Below are positions 17,012-26,374 of a stretch of 64,000 bases of DNA, piece after piece. Location: NCBI RefSeq assembly GCF_000218625.1, contig NC_015672.1, positions 992,001 through 1,056,000 of the forward strand. The letters are read 5' to 3'. Both the position numbers and the translations under genes were made by a program. The stretch's first letter is position 1. Each line of letters opens with the position of its first letter. This stretch comes from Flexistipes sinusarabici DSM 4947. Lineage in GTDB: Bacteria > Chrysiogenota > Deferribacteres > Deferribacterales > Flexistipitaceae. Below the pieces are notes generated by a model. It saw only the letters and a program-made list of their open reading frames with translations. It made no database searches and was not told the origin of the DNA.

Positions 17012-17182
17012 ATCAACTCCTCAAATGCTTCAACCATACCAATGTATTTTCTTTTTATTTGTATTTCTTTCCATTTAACTACCTTTCCTATCGTCCCAAC
17101 TCAATCAACCATCATTTACTTCCACATTCACGCTCACATTTTCTAAAGCCATCACTTAAATCTTAGCACTTATTGCTACCAT

Positions 17183-17209
17183 GTCAAGTATTATTTACCT
17201 GTCCCCATT
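17183..17209 (+). repeat. REP-like repeat copy upstream of the REP transposase
   Basis: GTCAAGTATTATTTACCTG followed by TCCCCATT. This is the clearest form of the longer consensus that begins GTCAAGT. It lies in the 405-base gap 17012-17416, in which I see no gene and no other clear signal. Confidence 0.65.
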
Positions 17210-17416
17210 CAAGTAATATATGTTTCATTTCTTTTTTTCATTAATTATGCTCCCCGCATATAAATTTCCAACATTACTATTTTATGATCTAAGTGCATTT
17301 TCACCAGAAAATGTGCAGCTGATAATAGTTAAGTACATCTTATTTCTATATAGTTTTTCATATTTTTTGAAGATTATTTATTCTAAATATGATCCGCTAC
17401 CTCCTTTAAGTATTAT

Positions 17417-19162
17417 TCACTGCAAAATTTTTTGAAATTCATGTTTCAACATTTTTTCTCTCCTTTCAAAAAATTCAATAAAGTTTTCAAAACTCAAATC
17501 TACATCAGGAATTAAATGTTTCTTCATATAATCTTTTCTGTCATTTTCGTTTGGATAAGTTTCATAAAGCCACAAATCAAAGTTTTTGTTTAGTTTTTCA
17601 ATATTGGGCGTTGCTTCAAGCAACTGCAAATTACCGAGAAAATTAACGTATTTTTGAAAAGTGTCAATCTCATCCTCTGAAATTCCTTTTTTTCTCAATT
17701 TAGCTTTTGTAAATTGGCTCTTTGGGAAAATATGATCAACATGGAACAGATTCTTGTAATCTAGACTCGGGTAAAGTAAAGACAAAACAGAAAAAGTGAA
17801 CCCTTGACCATATTTATAGTATAAGAGATTTTCGATATCCTCATCAGAGAATATGAGTGTTTTGTTTGTTCCTTTAAAATAAGAAATAATTGTTTCCAAT
17901 GGATAACGGTCTTTTCCACTTTCTTGAATTATTTTTCTTATTGGACGCAGCACATTGTCTGGTTGACCACTAAAAGCTCTTTTAATTAGGGATAGAACAA
18001 GCCATTTTTTTATCTTTATTTTTTTTTCTAAGTTTTTATTTGATAAGGCATAAGTATCTTTAGCATTTATTTTATTTAGAAAATACGCTATAGGAATAAT
18101 TGCGTTATTTGATGTCAATGTTTCGCGGTTATAACCAAAACTTGCTACTAAACTGACCGCAATTCTAATTGAGTTTGTAATTCGGTCCCAATTATTTTCA
18201 ATTTTCAACATATTTGCTTTGTTAAAATTATCTACTTTGAAGGCAATATCATTGAAATCGCTAAGCACAAGGCAGGATTTGAGTACAAAATCCTTGTTAA
18301 AATTAAAACCGTCACCAATATTGTTGATTTCGTCAACAAAATTATTAATTTCTTCTCTTGCATCTTTGGATTCCCATTGAGCAGTTGCAATTGAAAGAAG
18401 TAAATCTGAATAGCTCAATACTGTTCCACCACTATTGATTCTAATGAAAATATTTAAGACTTTGTCCAATAGTTGGCTTTTCTCTTGATAATAACTTATT
18501 GAGCCTTGATTATGGATAGTAGCATGAAGTTTGAAAAGAGCATGATTAGCAAAGTCTGCTTTTTCTTTATTGAAATTTTGAAAAACATTATTTTGCAGTA
18601 AGTAGCTATTGACCTTTCCAGGTTCTTTGTAGTTTAATATTTCTCCAACAGGAAACCAAAAATACTCCTCATCAATTTTCTCTGACTCTTGTTTAGTTAA
18701 AAAAGCAAATTCATACTCAAAGTCAGGATCTTTTGATTGACTAACTAAATTTAAGAATAATTTTCTCCTTGGATAAGCCTGGTCATTATCCCACCTTTTA
18801 CGTGGGAGCTTATACGCAAAACTTCCTTTTAAACCTATATATAGTGAAGTAAGTCTCTGTTGCCCATCCAGCACAGCAGTAATTTCTTCATCACCTGTAA
18901 TGTTTGCTTTTGGATTATGCTTTTTGTCTCTCTCGTGGTATTCTCTTAAAAACTCATAAAATTCATATTCACTAGTTTTGTCTTTTTCTACTTTCCAAAA
19001 TAAAAATGAACCAATTGGATAGTCCCTCATTAAACTATCAAAGAGTCTTTCTATCTGGTAAGTACTCCAAACAAATTCTCGTTGTATAGCAGGCAACAAG
19101 TATTTTTTCCTATGAATTTCATTAATAACATCAGAAATTTTTAATGCAGTTTCATACGACAT
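17417..19162 (-). CDS. DUF262/DUF1524 (GmrSD-like) HNH nuclease, probable defence protein
   Basis: A protein of 581 residues. The N-terminal DUF262 domain, a ParB/Srx-like NTPase, has LPAIQREFVWS and its signature DGQQRLTSLY (Asp99-Arg103 core). The C-terminal DUF1524 part has an HNH-type site: His474-Val-Asp-His477 in HVDHIFPKSQF and Asn511 in LGNLQLL. Members such as GmrSD cleave modified DNA and block phage; others sit with other defence systems. The known partners are fused here in one chain. AAGGAG lies just before the ATG. It lies next to the CRISPR array, oriented like the cas operon, which supports a defence island. The target is unknown. Confidence 0.85.
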   Translation of the reverse strand: MSYETALKISDVINEIHRKKYLLPAIQREFVWSTYQIERLFDSLMRDYPIGSFLFWKVEKDKTSEYEFYEFLREYHERDKKHNPKANITGDEEITAVLDGQQRLTSLYIGLKGSFAYKLPRKRWDNDQAYPRRKLFLNLVSQSKDPDFEYEFAFLTKQESEKIDEEYFWFPVGEILNYKEPGKVNSYLLQNNVFQNFNKEKADFANHALFKLHATIHNQGSISYYQEKSQLLDKVLNIFIRINSGGTVLSYSDLLLSIATAQWESKDAREEINNFVDEINNIGDGFNFNKDFVLKSCLVLSDFNDIAFKVDNFNKANMLKIENNWDRITNSIRIAVSLVASFGYNRETLTSNNAIIPIAYFLNKINAKDTYALSNKNLEKKIKIKKWLVLSLIKRAFSGQPDNVLRPIRKIIQESGKDRYPLETIISYFKGTNKTLIFSDEDIENLLYYKYGQGFTFSVLSLLYPSLDYKNLFHVDHIFPKSQFTKAKLRKKGISEDEIDTFQKYVNFLGNLQLLEATPNIEKLNKNFDLWLYETYPNENDRKDYMKKHLIPDVDLSFENFIEFFERREKMLKHEFQKILQ

Positions 19163-19454
19163 CCTTTCTCCTTATGCTTAGATTGTGCCAAAATATTTAT
19201 TTTTCCCCTTTTTCATGGAAGCTATACACATTGCATTTTAAAAATTAAGCTTACTTTCATAATAATCAGCAAATATTTGTTTGTTACGTAAAAAACATGT
19301 TAATTAATTATTTATTTTTATTTTTTTAGCACTTCAACGTTTAATGTCAAGTAGTGAATGATCTATAAATATACTGGTATCATCCCAAAAATTATACAAA
19401 AGTATTGTTTTACATATACTTAGCCAACATAACATTGAAAAATGTTCTTGCTGC

Positions 19455-19499
19455 AAAAATGGGGTGACGTGATGCATAATTTACCTGACCCCATTTTCC
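19455..19499 (+). repeat. REP-like repeat at the trailer end of the CRISPR array
   Basis: ATAATTTACCTGACCCCATT (from 19476) is a REP-like copy, and an inverted partner AAAATGGGGT (19456-19465) pairs with ACCCCATTTT (19488-19497). Its right edge merges into the last, truncated CRISPR repeat. The rest of 19163-19454 is AT-rich with no gene. Confidence 0.6.
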
Positions 19500-22319
19500 T
19501 CCCCAGAATTGGGAACTAAAACAGGCTAGAACACTGGCACACAAACTTAACATTCCATTCTTTAAATCCCAGAATTGGGAACTAAAACCTGCTGTGTTTA
19601 AACCTTGTGCCATATCATACAAATCTTTAAATCCCAGAATTGGGAACTAAAACTAACATTATATTTCCATTATTAACTTGAACGCTATACTTTAAATCCC
19701 AGAATTGGGAACTAAAACTCAAGATTTGCCCGTAAAGGTCTGCATCTTAACATTAACTTTAAATCCCAGAATTGGGAACTAAAACCACTTGAGATATTTG
19801 AATATTATTTTTTATTAGAAGCTTTAAATCCCAGAATTGGGAACTAAAACAACTCGTTCGTTGATTGTATAATCAACGTGAATAATCTTTAAATCCCAGA
19901 ATTGGGAACTAAAACTCAAGATTTGCCCGTAAAGGTCTGCATCTTAACATTAACTTTAAATCCCAGAATTGGGAACTAAAACCACTTGAGATATTTGAAT
20001 ATTATTTTTATTAGAAGCTTTAAATCCCAGAATTGGGAACTAAAACACATCACCGATCATCTACATGTACTTGCTCTTTATGCTTTAAATCCCAGAATTG
20101 GGAACTAAAACTCGCAAATCCATTGTCCATTCCGGTATTTGGAGACGCTTTAAATCCCAGAATTGGGAACTAAAACCCCTCCACTATTCTTTGTGTACCG
20201 TCTTCTGTAGTACTTTAAATCCCAGAATTGGGAACTAAAACCCAGTAGCGAACTGTTTTAACAATATTAACTTCACTCTTTAAATCCCAGAATTGGGAAC
20301 TAAAACTTTTTTAGCGACTGCAATATGCCGAGCCCCTCCGTTCTTTAAATCCCAGAATTGGGAACTAAAACTTCTATGAGCTCCCGTTACAATTATATTC
20401 TTAAACCTTTAAATCCCAGAATTGGGAACTAAAACCTCTGCTGTATCTGGTACATATACTGAAACATCAAGCTTTAAATCCCAGAATTGGGAACTAAAAC
20501 AAACTGTCAATCTCTTGTCCACGTATATTAAATACGCTTTAAATCCCAGAATTGGGAACTAAAACGAGTTGGGAGAATATAAAACATTAGGTACTTATGA
20601 GCTTTAAATCCCAGAATTGGGAACTAAAACTTTTTCTCAAGATTTTGTGCGCTTCTGAGTGTTGCCCTTTAAATCCCAGAATTGGGAACTAAAACTGCCT
20701 TGTAAATCTTCTTCTGCTTCCGCCCTTTAATCTTTAAATCCCAGAATTGGGAACTAAAACCACTTTGTACGATATCGAATAATGCAGGATTCCGTTCTTT
20801 AAATCCCAGAATTGGGAACTAAAACTTCTCGTCTCACTTTTCTAGCCTCGCTCCATGTAATCTTTAAATCCCAGAATTGGGAACTAAAACCTGCTTGTGC
20901 TATTCTATCCCCTACATTTATTTTAACTTTAAATCCCAGAATTGGGAACTAAAACGCTGTCTTCTATAAAGCAGAACAAATGCCCGAAATGCTTTAAATC
21001 CCAGAATTGGGAACTAAAACTTTATGTAAACAATTGACTAAAATTGCTGAAAGAGTCTTTAAATCCCAGAATTGGGAACTAAAACGGAACACGTTTCATT
21101 GCGTGTTCCTGAATCAAGCGACTTTAAATCCCAGAATTGGGAACTAAAACGTTGAAGGAATTTTCGGTAAACTTGACGGCATTTTTCTTTAAATCCCAGA
21201 ATTGGGAACTAAAACAACATATTATGACACAAAAACCGAAGTAAGTTCAGACTTTAAATCCCAGAATTGGGAACTAAAACCGGGAGGAAGCCAAAAGCGA
21301 TTCCTTTTTCCGCAAACTTTAAATCCCAGAATTGGGAACTAAAACTTTCTCACCTGCATATTTAATATAGTTCGTTTCATTCTTTAAATCCCAGAATTGG
21401 GAACTAAAACTTGCTACTGCTGACATAGTTCCTTTAATGCTCACTACTTTAAATCCCAGAATTGGGAACTAAAACTACAGAAGCGTCTCTAATACCGTAT
21501 TGCTTTCTTATCTTTAAATCCCAGAATTGGGAACTAAAACTATCTTGCAATGACCCTAATGTACTTCAACAACAATCTTTAAATCCCAGAATTGGGAACT
21601 AAAACACTGCTAACGCTGAATATGAAGATACTGCTTTTATTCTTTAAATCCCAGAATTGGGAACTAAAACACTCTCTTATTTTCTTCGGGACTTTTTTCA
21701 AGTCCTCTTTAAATCCCAGAATTGGGAACTAAAACGTCTGAAATAGTAAAACTTATAAGGCCATTATCATACTTTAAATCCCAGAATTGGGAACTAAAAC
21801 GCTATCTACCGTCCCTACAGATGATAAGTCAAGCTGCTTTAAATCCCAGAATTGGGAACTAAAACAGGCGTGCTGCCTTCCAAAGTGCTACTAAGAACGC
21901 CTTTAAATCCCAGAATTGGGAACTAAAACATTTTGTTAGGTCTGGAGATAAGGTAGAAGCTTTTACTTTAAATCCCAGAATTGGGAACTAAAACAATACC
22001 GTTTATCGTTACATCTATACTATCCAATTGCTTTAAATCCCAGAATTGGGAACTAAAACTGTTCATCTTGCCGTTGTTTACAGAATTCTGCAACTCTTTA
22101 AATCCCAGAATTGGGAACTAAAACAACAGCACCGACAATGCCTACCTCTCTAACATCAGCCTTTAAATCCCAGAATTGGGAACTAAAACCAGAGGACAGA
22201 AAGATGAAATACGTAGCAAGGGACTCTTTAAATCCCAGAATTGGGAACTAAAACTTCTTGAGCATTATTAAAGCGTGTGCCTCTGAAATTCTTTAAATCC
22301 CAGAATTGGGAACTAAAAC
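19494..22319 (-). CRISPR. CRISPR array, 44 repeats and 43 spacers
   Basis: The repeat is 29 bp. On the plus strand it starts CTTTAAAT, has the palindromic core CCCAGAATTGGG, and ends AACTAAAAC. I place copies starting at 19494 (degenerate), 19560, 19625, 19690, 19757 and so on to 22291. Spacers are 35-38 bases, mostly 36. The left-most copy has lost its first eight bases; such decay marks the trailer end, and the AT-rich leader with a promoter lies at 22320-22454 next to cas2. The array is therefore read on the minus strand, where the repeat begins GTTTTAGTTCCC. Two spacers near the trailer are duplicated (19719-19821 and 19916-20017). Confidence 0.98.
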
Positions 22320-22454
22320 CCATAATTTATATATATTTTTCTTATCTCTTATCAGATACATATACCTATTTTATTTTCAAACATCAACGAAAAATTTCCC
22401 GAAGTTCCGGTAATGCATTTTGTGATTACAAATATAATATTTGTATGATCTGTT
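22320..22454 (-). promoter_or_regulatory. CRISPR leader with array promoter
   Basis: The 135 bases between the array and cas2 are AT-rich and non-coding. On the minus strand TTGATG (22382-22387) and TATATG (22359-22364) are separated by 17 bp and point into the first repeat, which starts at 22319. New spacers should be added at this end. Confidence 0.7.
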
Positions 22455-22736
22455 TTAAATTATAGTCTCATTTGGATCTGAGCCAATGCCATACATCATC
22501 CTTTTGACATTGTTTTTATTATCAATTTTGTAGAAGACTATATAATCCTGATCTTCATTGATAATATTTTGCGACTTTTTTTGTAACTCAAATAATTTTG
22601 ATTCGCTTATTTCTCCTTCAAATACTGATTTTTGCGTATGATGAAGATATTGCCGCAATAGTTTCATCATTTTTGATAATCTTTTTTGTCCTTCTAACTC
22701 TACAGTGGAAATATCATAAACAGCAATAACAAACAC
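22455..22736 (-). CDS. cas2: CRISPR-associated endonuclease Cas2
   Basis: A protein of 93 residues. It has the Cas2 start MFVIAVYDIST with the conserved Asp8, then GQKRLSKMMKLLRQYLHHTQ and SVFEGEISESKL, and the ferredoxin-like pattern to the end. It forms the spacer-integration complex with Cas1. It is the last gene of the cas operon, three bases after cas1, and ends next to the array leader. Confidence 0.95.
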   Translation of the reverse strand: MFVIAVYDISTVELEGQKRLSKMMKLLRQYLHHTQKSVFEGEISESKLFELQKKSQNIINEDQDYIVFYKIDNKNNVKRMMYGIGSDPNETII

Positions 22737-22739
22737 TTA

Positions 22740-23729
22740 TTACCACCATATTCTCAGACTTTTGTAGTTCTTCTCATTTAAAATATGCTTTATAAGCTTA
22801 TACAATTCAAGTCTTATAAATTTACGGTAAGAGACATCTCTTTTTAGCTGTTTATGTCTTACGGTCTTTTTCATCTTTTCATCAAAAGCTTTAACTACGA
22901 TTTTCCTTCCATCTTCTTTTAAGTAAGCAAAATTAAGGTCTTTATCAAAGTGCTTGGGTTGCAATTCATCATTATTTAAAAGATCAAAAATAATTCTGTC
23001 TCCATATATTGGTTTAAAGATTTCAGCTACATCAAGTGCAAGAGAAAATCTTCTGTACCATGGTTCATGAAGAAAGCTTATTGTCGGATTGAGCTGAGTG
23101 CGGTAAATTTCTCTTAATACATTTGAATAAATCAATCCGTTCATAAATGAAATAATGGCATTCATCATATTGTTAGGAGGATTTTTTATTCTTTTTTCAA
23201 AGTCAATTTTTTGTTTTATAATTTTTTTGAAAGACGAATAATATATTTCTTTTATGTTTCCTTCTACTCCCATAAGAGAAGGAACAGAGTATTGCTCATC
23301 AATTGCTGAAATTAGTAGTTTTATTTTATCGATTTGCTCAAAAGTATATGTTTGATATCTTTTTAAATTTTGCAACATTCCGTGTGCAGCACCTTTTACA
23401 AATTCCTGTGCCAATTCCAATCTATATGAATTGTTCAAATAATGTTCCGACTGTTTTACAACTACTTCACCGGCGTTTAAAAATTCTTTTGGATAAAACG
23501 TACCGGTATAATAGCCGTAATAGTTAAAAAAATGAATCATTACATTATTTTTGGAAAAAAAGTTTATCAGTTTTGTATTAAAATCAGTTTCGCTAAAAAC
23601 AAAAATAGAGTCTATATCATTTACCGGGATGGGGATTTTTTTGGCCACACCGTTGTCAAAATAGTCAAACATTACACTATTGTCTTTTCGGCTTATTCTG
23701 CCGGATTTAAAAATATAATAATCTCTCAT
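22740..23729 (-). CDS. cas1: CRISPR-associated integrase Cas1
   Basis: A protein of 329 residues. The N-terminal beta domain is followed by the helical catalytic domain with Glu156 in MGVEGN, His221 in SFLHEP and Asp233/Glu236 in LALDVAEIFKP, the expected metal-binding set. The late motif RKFIRLELYKLIKHIL is also typical. It catalyses insertion of new spacers at the leader with Cas2. Gaps of three bases on both sides show one operon. Confidence 0.96.
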   Translation of the reverse strand: MRDYYIFKSGRISRKDNSVMFDYFDNGVAKKIPIPVNDIDSIFVFSETDFNTKLINFFSKNNVMIHFFNYYGYYTGTFYPKEFLNAGEVVVKQSEHYLNNSYRLELAQEFVKGAAHGMLQNLKRYQTYTFEQIDKIKLLISAIDEQYSVPSLMGVEGNIKEIYYSSFKKIIKQKIDFEKRIKNPPNNMMNAIISFMNGLIYSNVLREIYRTQLNPTISFLHEPWYRRFSLALDVAEIFKPIYGDRIIFDLLNNDELQPKHFDKDLNFAYLKEDGRKIVVKAFDEKMKKTVRHKQLKRDVSYRKFIRLELYKLIKHILNEKNYKSLRIWW

Positions 23730-23732
23730 TTT

Positions 23733-24227
23733 TTAAACGTAACAAAGCTCAAAATAACTGCATTTTTTACATATTTTTTCATTAATCACATCCGGAGGCG
23801 TTTCTCTACTTGTTATTTCATTTATTTTATCACAAATATTTACAATATGATAAATATCTTCATCATTTAAATCTATATTCTCTGTTTTGCGAATCAGAGG
23901 ATAATTAATTTTTCCGGTCACATTTATGCCCAGTTGTCTGAAATAGTAAATGTAATATTTAAGCTGCCATATGTGTGCATCTTCTATTGCTTTTGATTTT
24001 TTTACTTCATGAATAATACCTTTGTTTTTGTCAAAAAAGTCTATTTTTATACCATCAAGTTCGATTTCTTTTCTTTTTCTTTCGTAAGAAGTTTCATGAA
24101 CTATTTTGCCTATTTCAACACTTTCACTGTATTGTTCCATGCTTATATTATGCGAGAAAAGCCACAGCTTCCTTTTGCAAACAAAGTAGTAATTTATCTG
24201 AGTACCGGTAACTATTGGATTCAACAT
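23733..24227 (-). CDS. cas4: CRISPR-associated exonuclease Cas4
   Basis: A protein of 164 residues of the small Cas4 type. The four iron-sulfur cysteines are Cys17 in YFVCKRKLW and Cys153, Cys156 and Cys162 in ICKKCSYFELC. The RecB-like nuclease core has HEV and the Lys in EVKKSK, then the QLKYYIYYF motif. Cas4 trims prespacers and helps select those with a correct PAM. It lies between cas3 and cas1, a position usual for I-B. Confidence 0.95.
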   Translation of the reverse strand: MLNPIVTGTQINYYFVCKRKLWLFSHNISMEQYSESVEIGKIVHETSYERKRKEIELDGIKIDFFDKNKGIIHEVKKSKAIEDAHIWQLKYYIYYFRQLGINVTGKINYPLIRKTENIDLNDEDIYHIVNICDKINEITSRETPPDVINEKICKKCSYFELCYV

Positions 24228-24230
24228 GAG

Positions 24231-26372
24231 TTATAGTATAAAATTATCCATATCGTTATATTCTTTTTTAAACTCAACACCTTTTTCATAAGTATATTCT
24301 ACACCTTTTAACATTTTGATTTCACTTTTTTTTATATATTTTGAGTCTACTGGTAAAGGTTTTACGATATCTTTAGCCTTATTTGCAAATATTTGTAGGC
24401 TTACACAATATTTGTTTAGCTTTTCTTTCAATTTAATCCGTTCTAAACTACTTGTTTCTTCAATCTGAGAGATTATTTCTTTTATTTCCTCTTCATTTTT
24501 ATTATATACAGGTTCAGGTATTACATTATGGGTATTTGTAATTTTTCTGAAGAGTTTTTGTGCTTCATTTTTACTTGATTTAAAACCACTTTTTAGTAAT
24601 TCTTTGTATTCTTTATAAGATTTGTAGTAGCAAGTTTTTTCAATATCCTGAAAAACTTTATCAATCATTTCTTGCTTATCTTTTTCAGTCAACAGTTTTT
24701 TGTTATAATCATTTCTAAGTATAGAGAAGCTTCTCTGCAATAAATTTTTATCGTAAATTTTTTCAGAAATGTTATCAAATTTAAATATGAGAATATTAGG
24801 ATTTTCTCCATAATATTCTCTTTTTCGATAACATCTGCCAAACCTTTGAAGTAGACCATCAATCGTGCAACATTCAGTAAGCAGTAAGTCGAAATCGATA
24901 TCAAGACTTGCTTCAACAATTTGTGTTGTTATCCAAATTCCATTGCTACATTTCATAATTGTTTTTTCTTTAACATTTCTGTGTTTGTTAATAAATTTGG
25001 AATGTAGTAATTTAGGTTTCTTCTCTTTCAATTTTTCATAGATTTTTTGTGCTTTGGATACGGTGTTGCAAATAACAAGGACATTGTTCGATTGAATTTT
25101 TTCAAAATCATAATCTTCTATTTGCATATCTAACACTTCGATCTTATGTCGTTTTTTTTCTGACAATTGGGGGTTCTCAAAGTGAACAATATTTTTAAAC
25201 TCTTCTTTTATAAAAGGTGGTAAAGTTGCTGTCATGATTAAAAATTTAGCCCCAAGATGTGATACTTCCTGCAAAAAGACTACAATGCACGCTATTGACT
25301 CAGGAGCAAAGCTTTGGATTTCATCAACAACTACTTTGGAGTAGCTTGCTACTAAATAGGGGAGTTCGAATCCATTATATTTGAATACACTTGTAACCAT
25401 TTGATCAGCAGTGGCAATTGTTAGTGGATAACTTAATTGTTTTGCTTTGGACATTTTGTGATCGTAGTCATTTTTGCTGTCAGTTTCATTTGTCAAGAAA
25501 TAACTTATATCACCGTGAAGAAGTGCAACATTTTCTTTGCTAAAAAAATCGGCAAAACGTTTGTGCATAGCGTTTACAGCAATACGAATCCCTAAAAGAT
25601 AGAATGCTTTGTTACCTTTAATCCAATTCATGGAATATTCAGTTTTACCTATTCCTGTAGAAGCTATCAAAATAACATTTTTATCTGAAAGATTTTTTGC
25701 ATTTTTTTGAAAAGGTTTTAACTCTTTAATTCCCCTCTTTTGCAATCCTATCTTGAAATCATTTTGGTAATTACCTTTATATTCTGTTTCACACGGAGTG
25801 CCGGCTGAAGCAGAGAAGTCACATTTATGCAAAATTCCCTTAAAAAGAACAAGATACTCAAAAATATTCTCAAAGTTGTCATTTATACTATTTTCAAGAT
25901 TAGTCAGGTTTAATAATTTGTTTAGTGCGTATTTTATACCTAATAAATGTTTGTTTCTTTCTAAATCATATTCAACAGTTGATTTAAAGTCATTTTTATC
26001 AAAAATTTCATTTCTGGTGTGATGAAATGCAATTGAGTATCTCAATACATTGTAAAGATTAAAATTATTAGCATCCAAGTTAAGTATTTCTTCTTTTAAG
26101 TTTTTTGGAATAAAGGCTAATGAAAGCCATTCGTGTGGTACTTCCGGGATATCAGTTAATTCCTTCGGAATTTTATTTTTGCATATCCCTAATTTGTTTT
26201 GAAACCTTGTGTTGATTTTGCCATAATCATGCAACTCTAGCATTTTTTGCAAATATTTATCATATTTTTCTATAAGTTGGGGTGATATATATCTTTTTAA
26301 AATATCGTAATTCTTTACAAGATCTTCATTATGTTCAAAAATAGTTTTAGGAGGATTTGATTTAGCATACAT
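24231..26372 (-). CDS. cas3: CRISPR-associated helicase-nuclease Cas3
   Basis: A protein of 713 residues with both parts fused. The N-terminal HD nuclease has His14 in EHNEDL, His48-Asp49 in ELHDYGK, the His pair in AFHHTRNE and Asp185 in HKCDFSAS. The superfamily-2 helicase has Walker A ASTGIGKT (237-244), motif II as DEIQ (350-353) in place of the more usual DE.H, SAT-like TATLPP, and motif VI QRFGRCYRKR. It is recruited by Cascade to unwind and degrade target DNA. The DEIQ form is worth noting but occurs in this family. Confidence 0.95.
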   Translation of the reverse strand: MYAKSNPPKTIFEHNEDLVKNYDILKRYISPQLIEKYDKYLQKMLELHDYGKINTRFQNKLGICKNKIPKELTDIPEVPHEWLSLAFIPKNLKEEILNLDANNFNLYNVLRYSIAFHHTRNEIFDKNDFKSTVEYDLERNKHLLGIKYALNKLLNLTNLENSINDNFENIFEYLVLFKGILHKCDFSASAGTPCETEYKGNYQNDFKIGLQKRGIKELKPFQKNAKNLSDKNVILIASTGIGKTEYSMNWIKGNKAFYLLGIRIAVNAMHKRFADFFSKENVALLHGDISYFLTNETDSKNDYDHKMSKAKQLSYPLTIATADQMVTSVFKYNGFELPYLVASYSKVVVDEIQSFAPESIACIVVFLQEVSHLGAKFLIMTATLPPFIKEEFKNIVHFENPQLSEKKRHKIEVLDMQIEDYDFEKIQSNNVLVICNTVSKAQKIYEKLKEKKPKLLHSKFINKHRNVKEKTIMKCSNGIWITTQIVEASLDIDFDLLLTECCTIDGLLQRFGRCYRKREYYGENPNILIFKFDNISEKIYDKNLLQRSFSILRNDYNKKLLTEKDKQEMIDKVFQDIEKTCYYKSYKEYKELLKSGFKSSKNEAQKLFRKITNTHNVIPEPVYNKNEEEIKEIISQIEETSSLERIKLKEKLNKYCVSLQIFANKAKDIVKPLPVDSKYIKKSEIKMLKGVEYTYEKGVEFKKEYNDMDNFIL

Positions 26373-26374
26373 AT

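Noticed and set aside
19410-22465. Short open frames in and beside the CRISPR array
   Set aside because: They are made of repeat and spacer sequence and have no family match.
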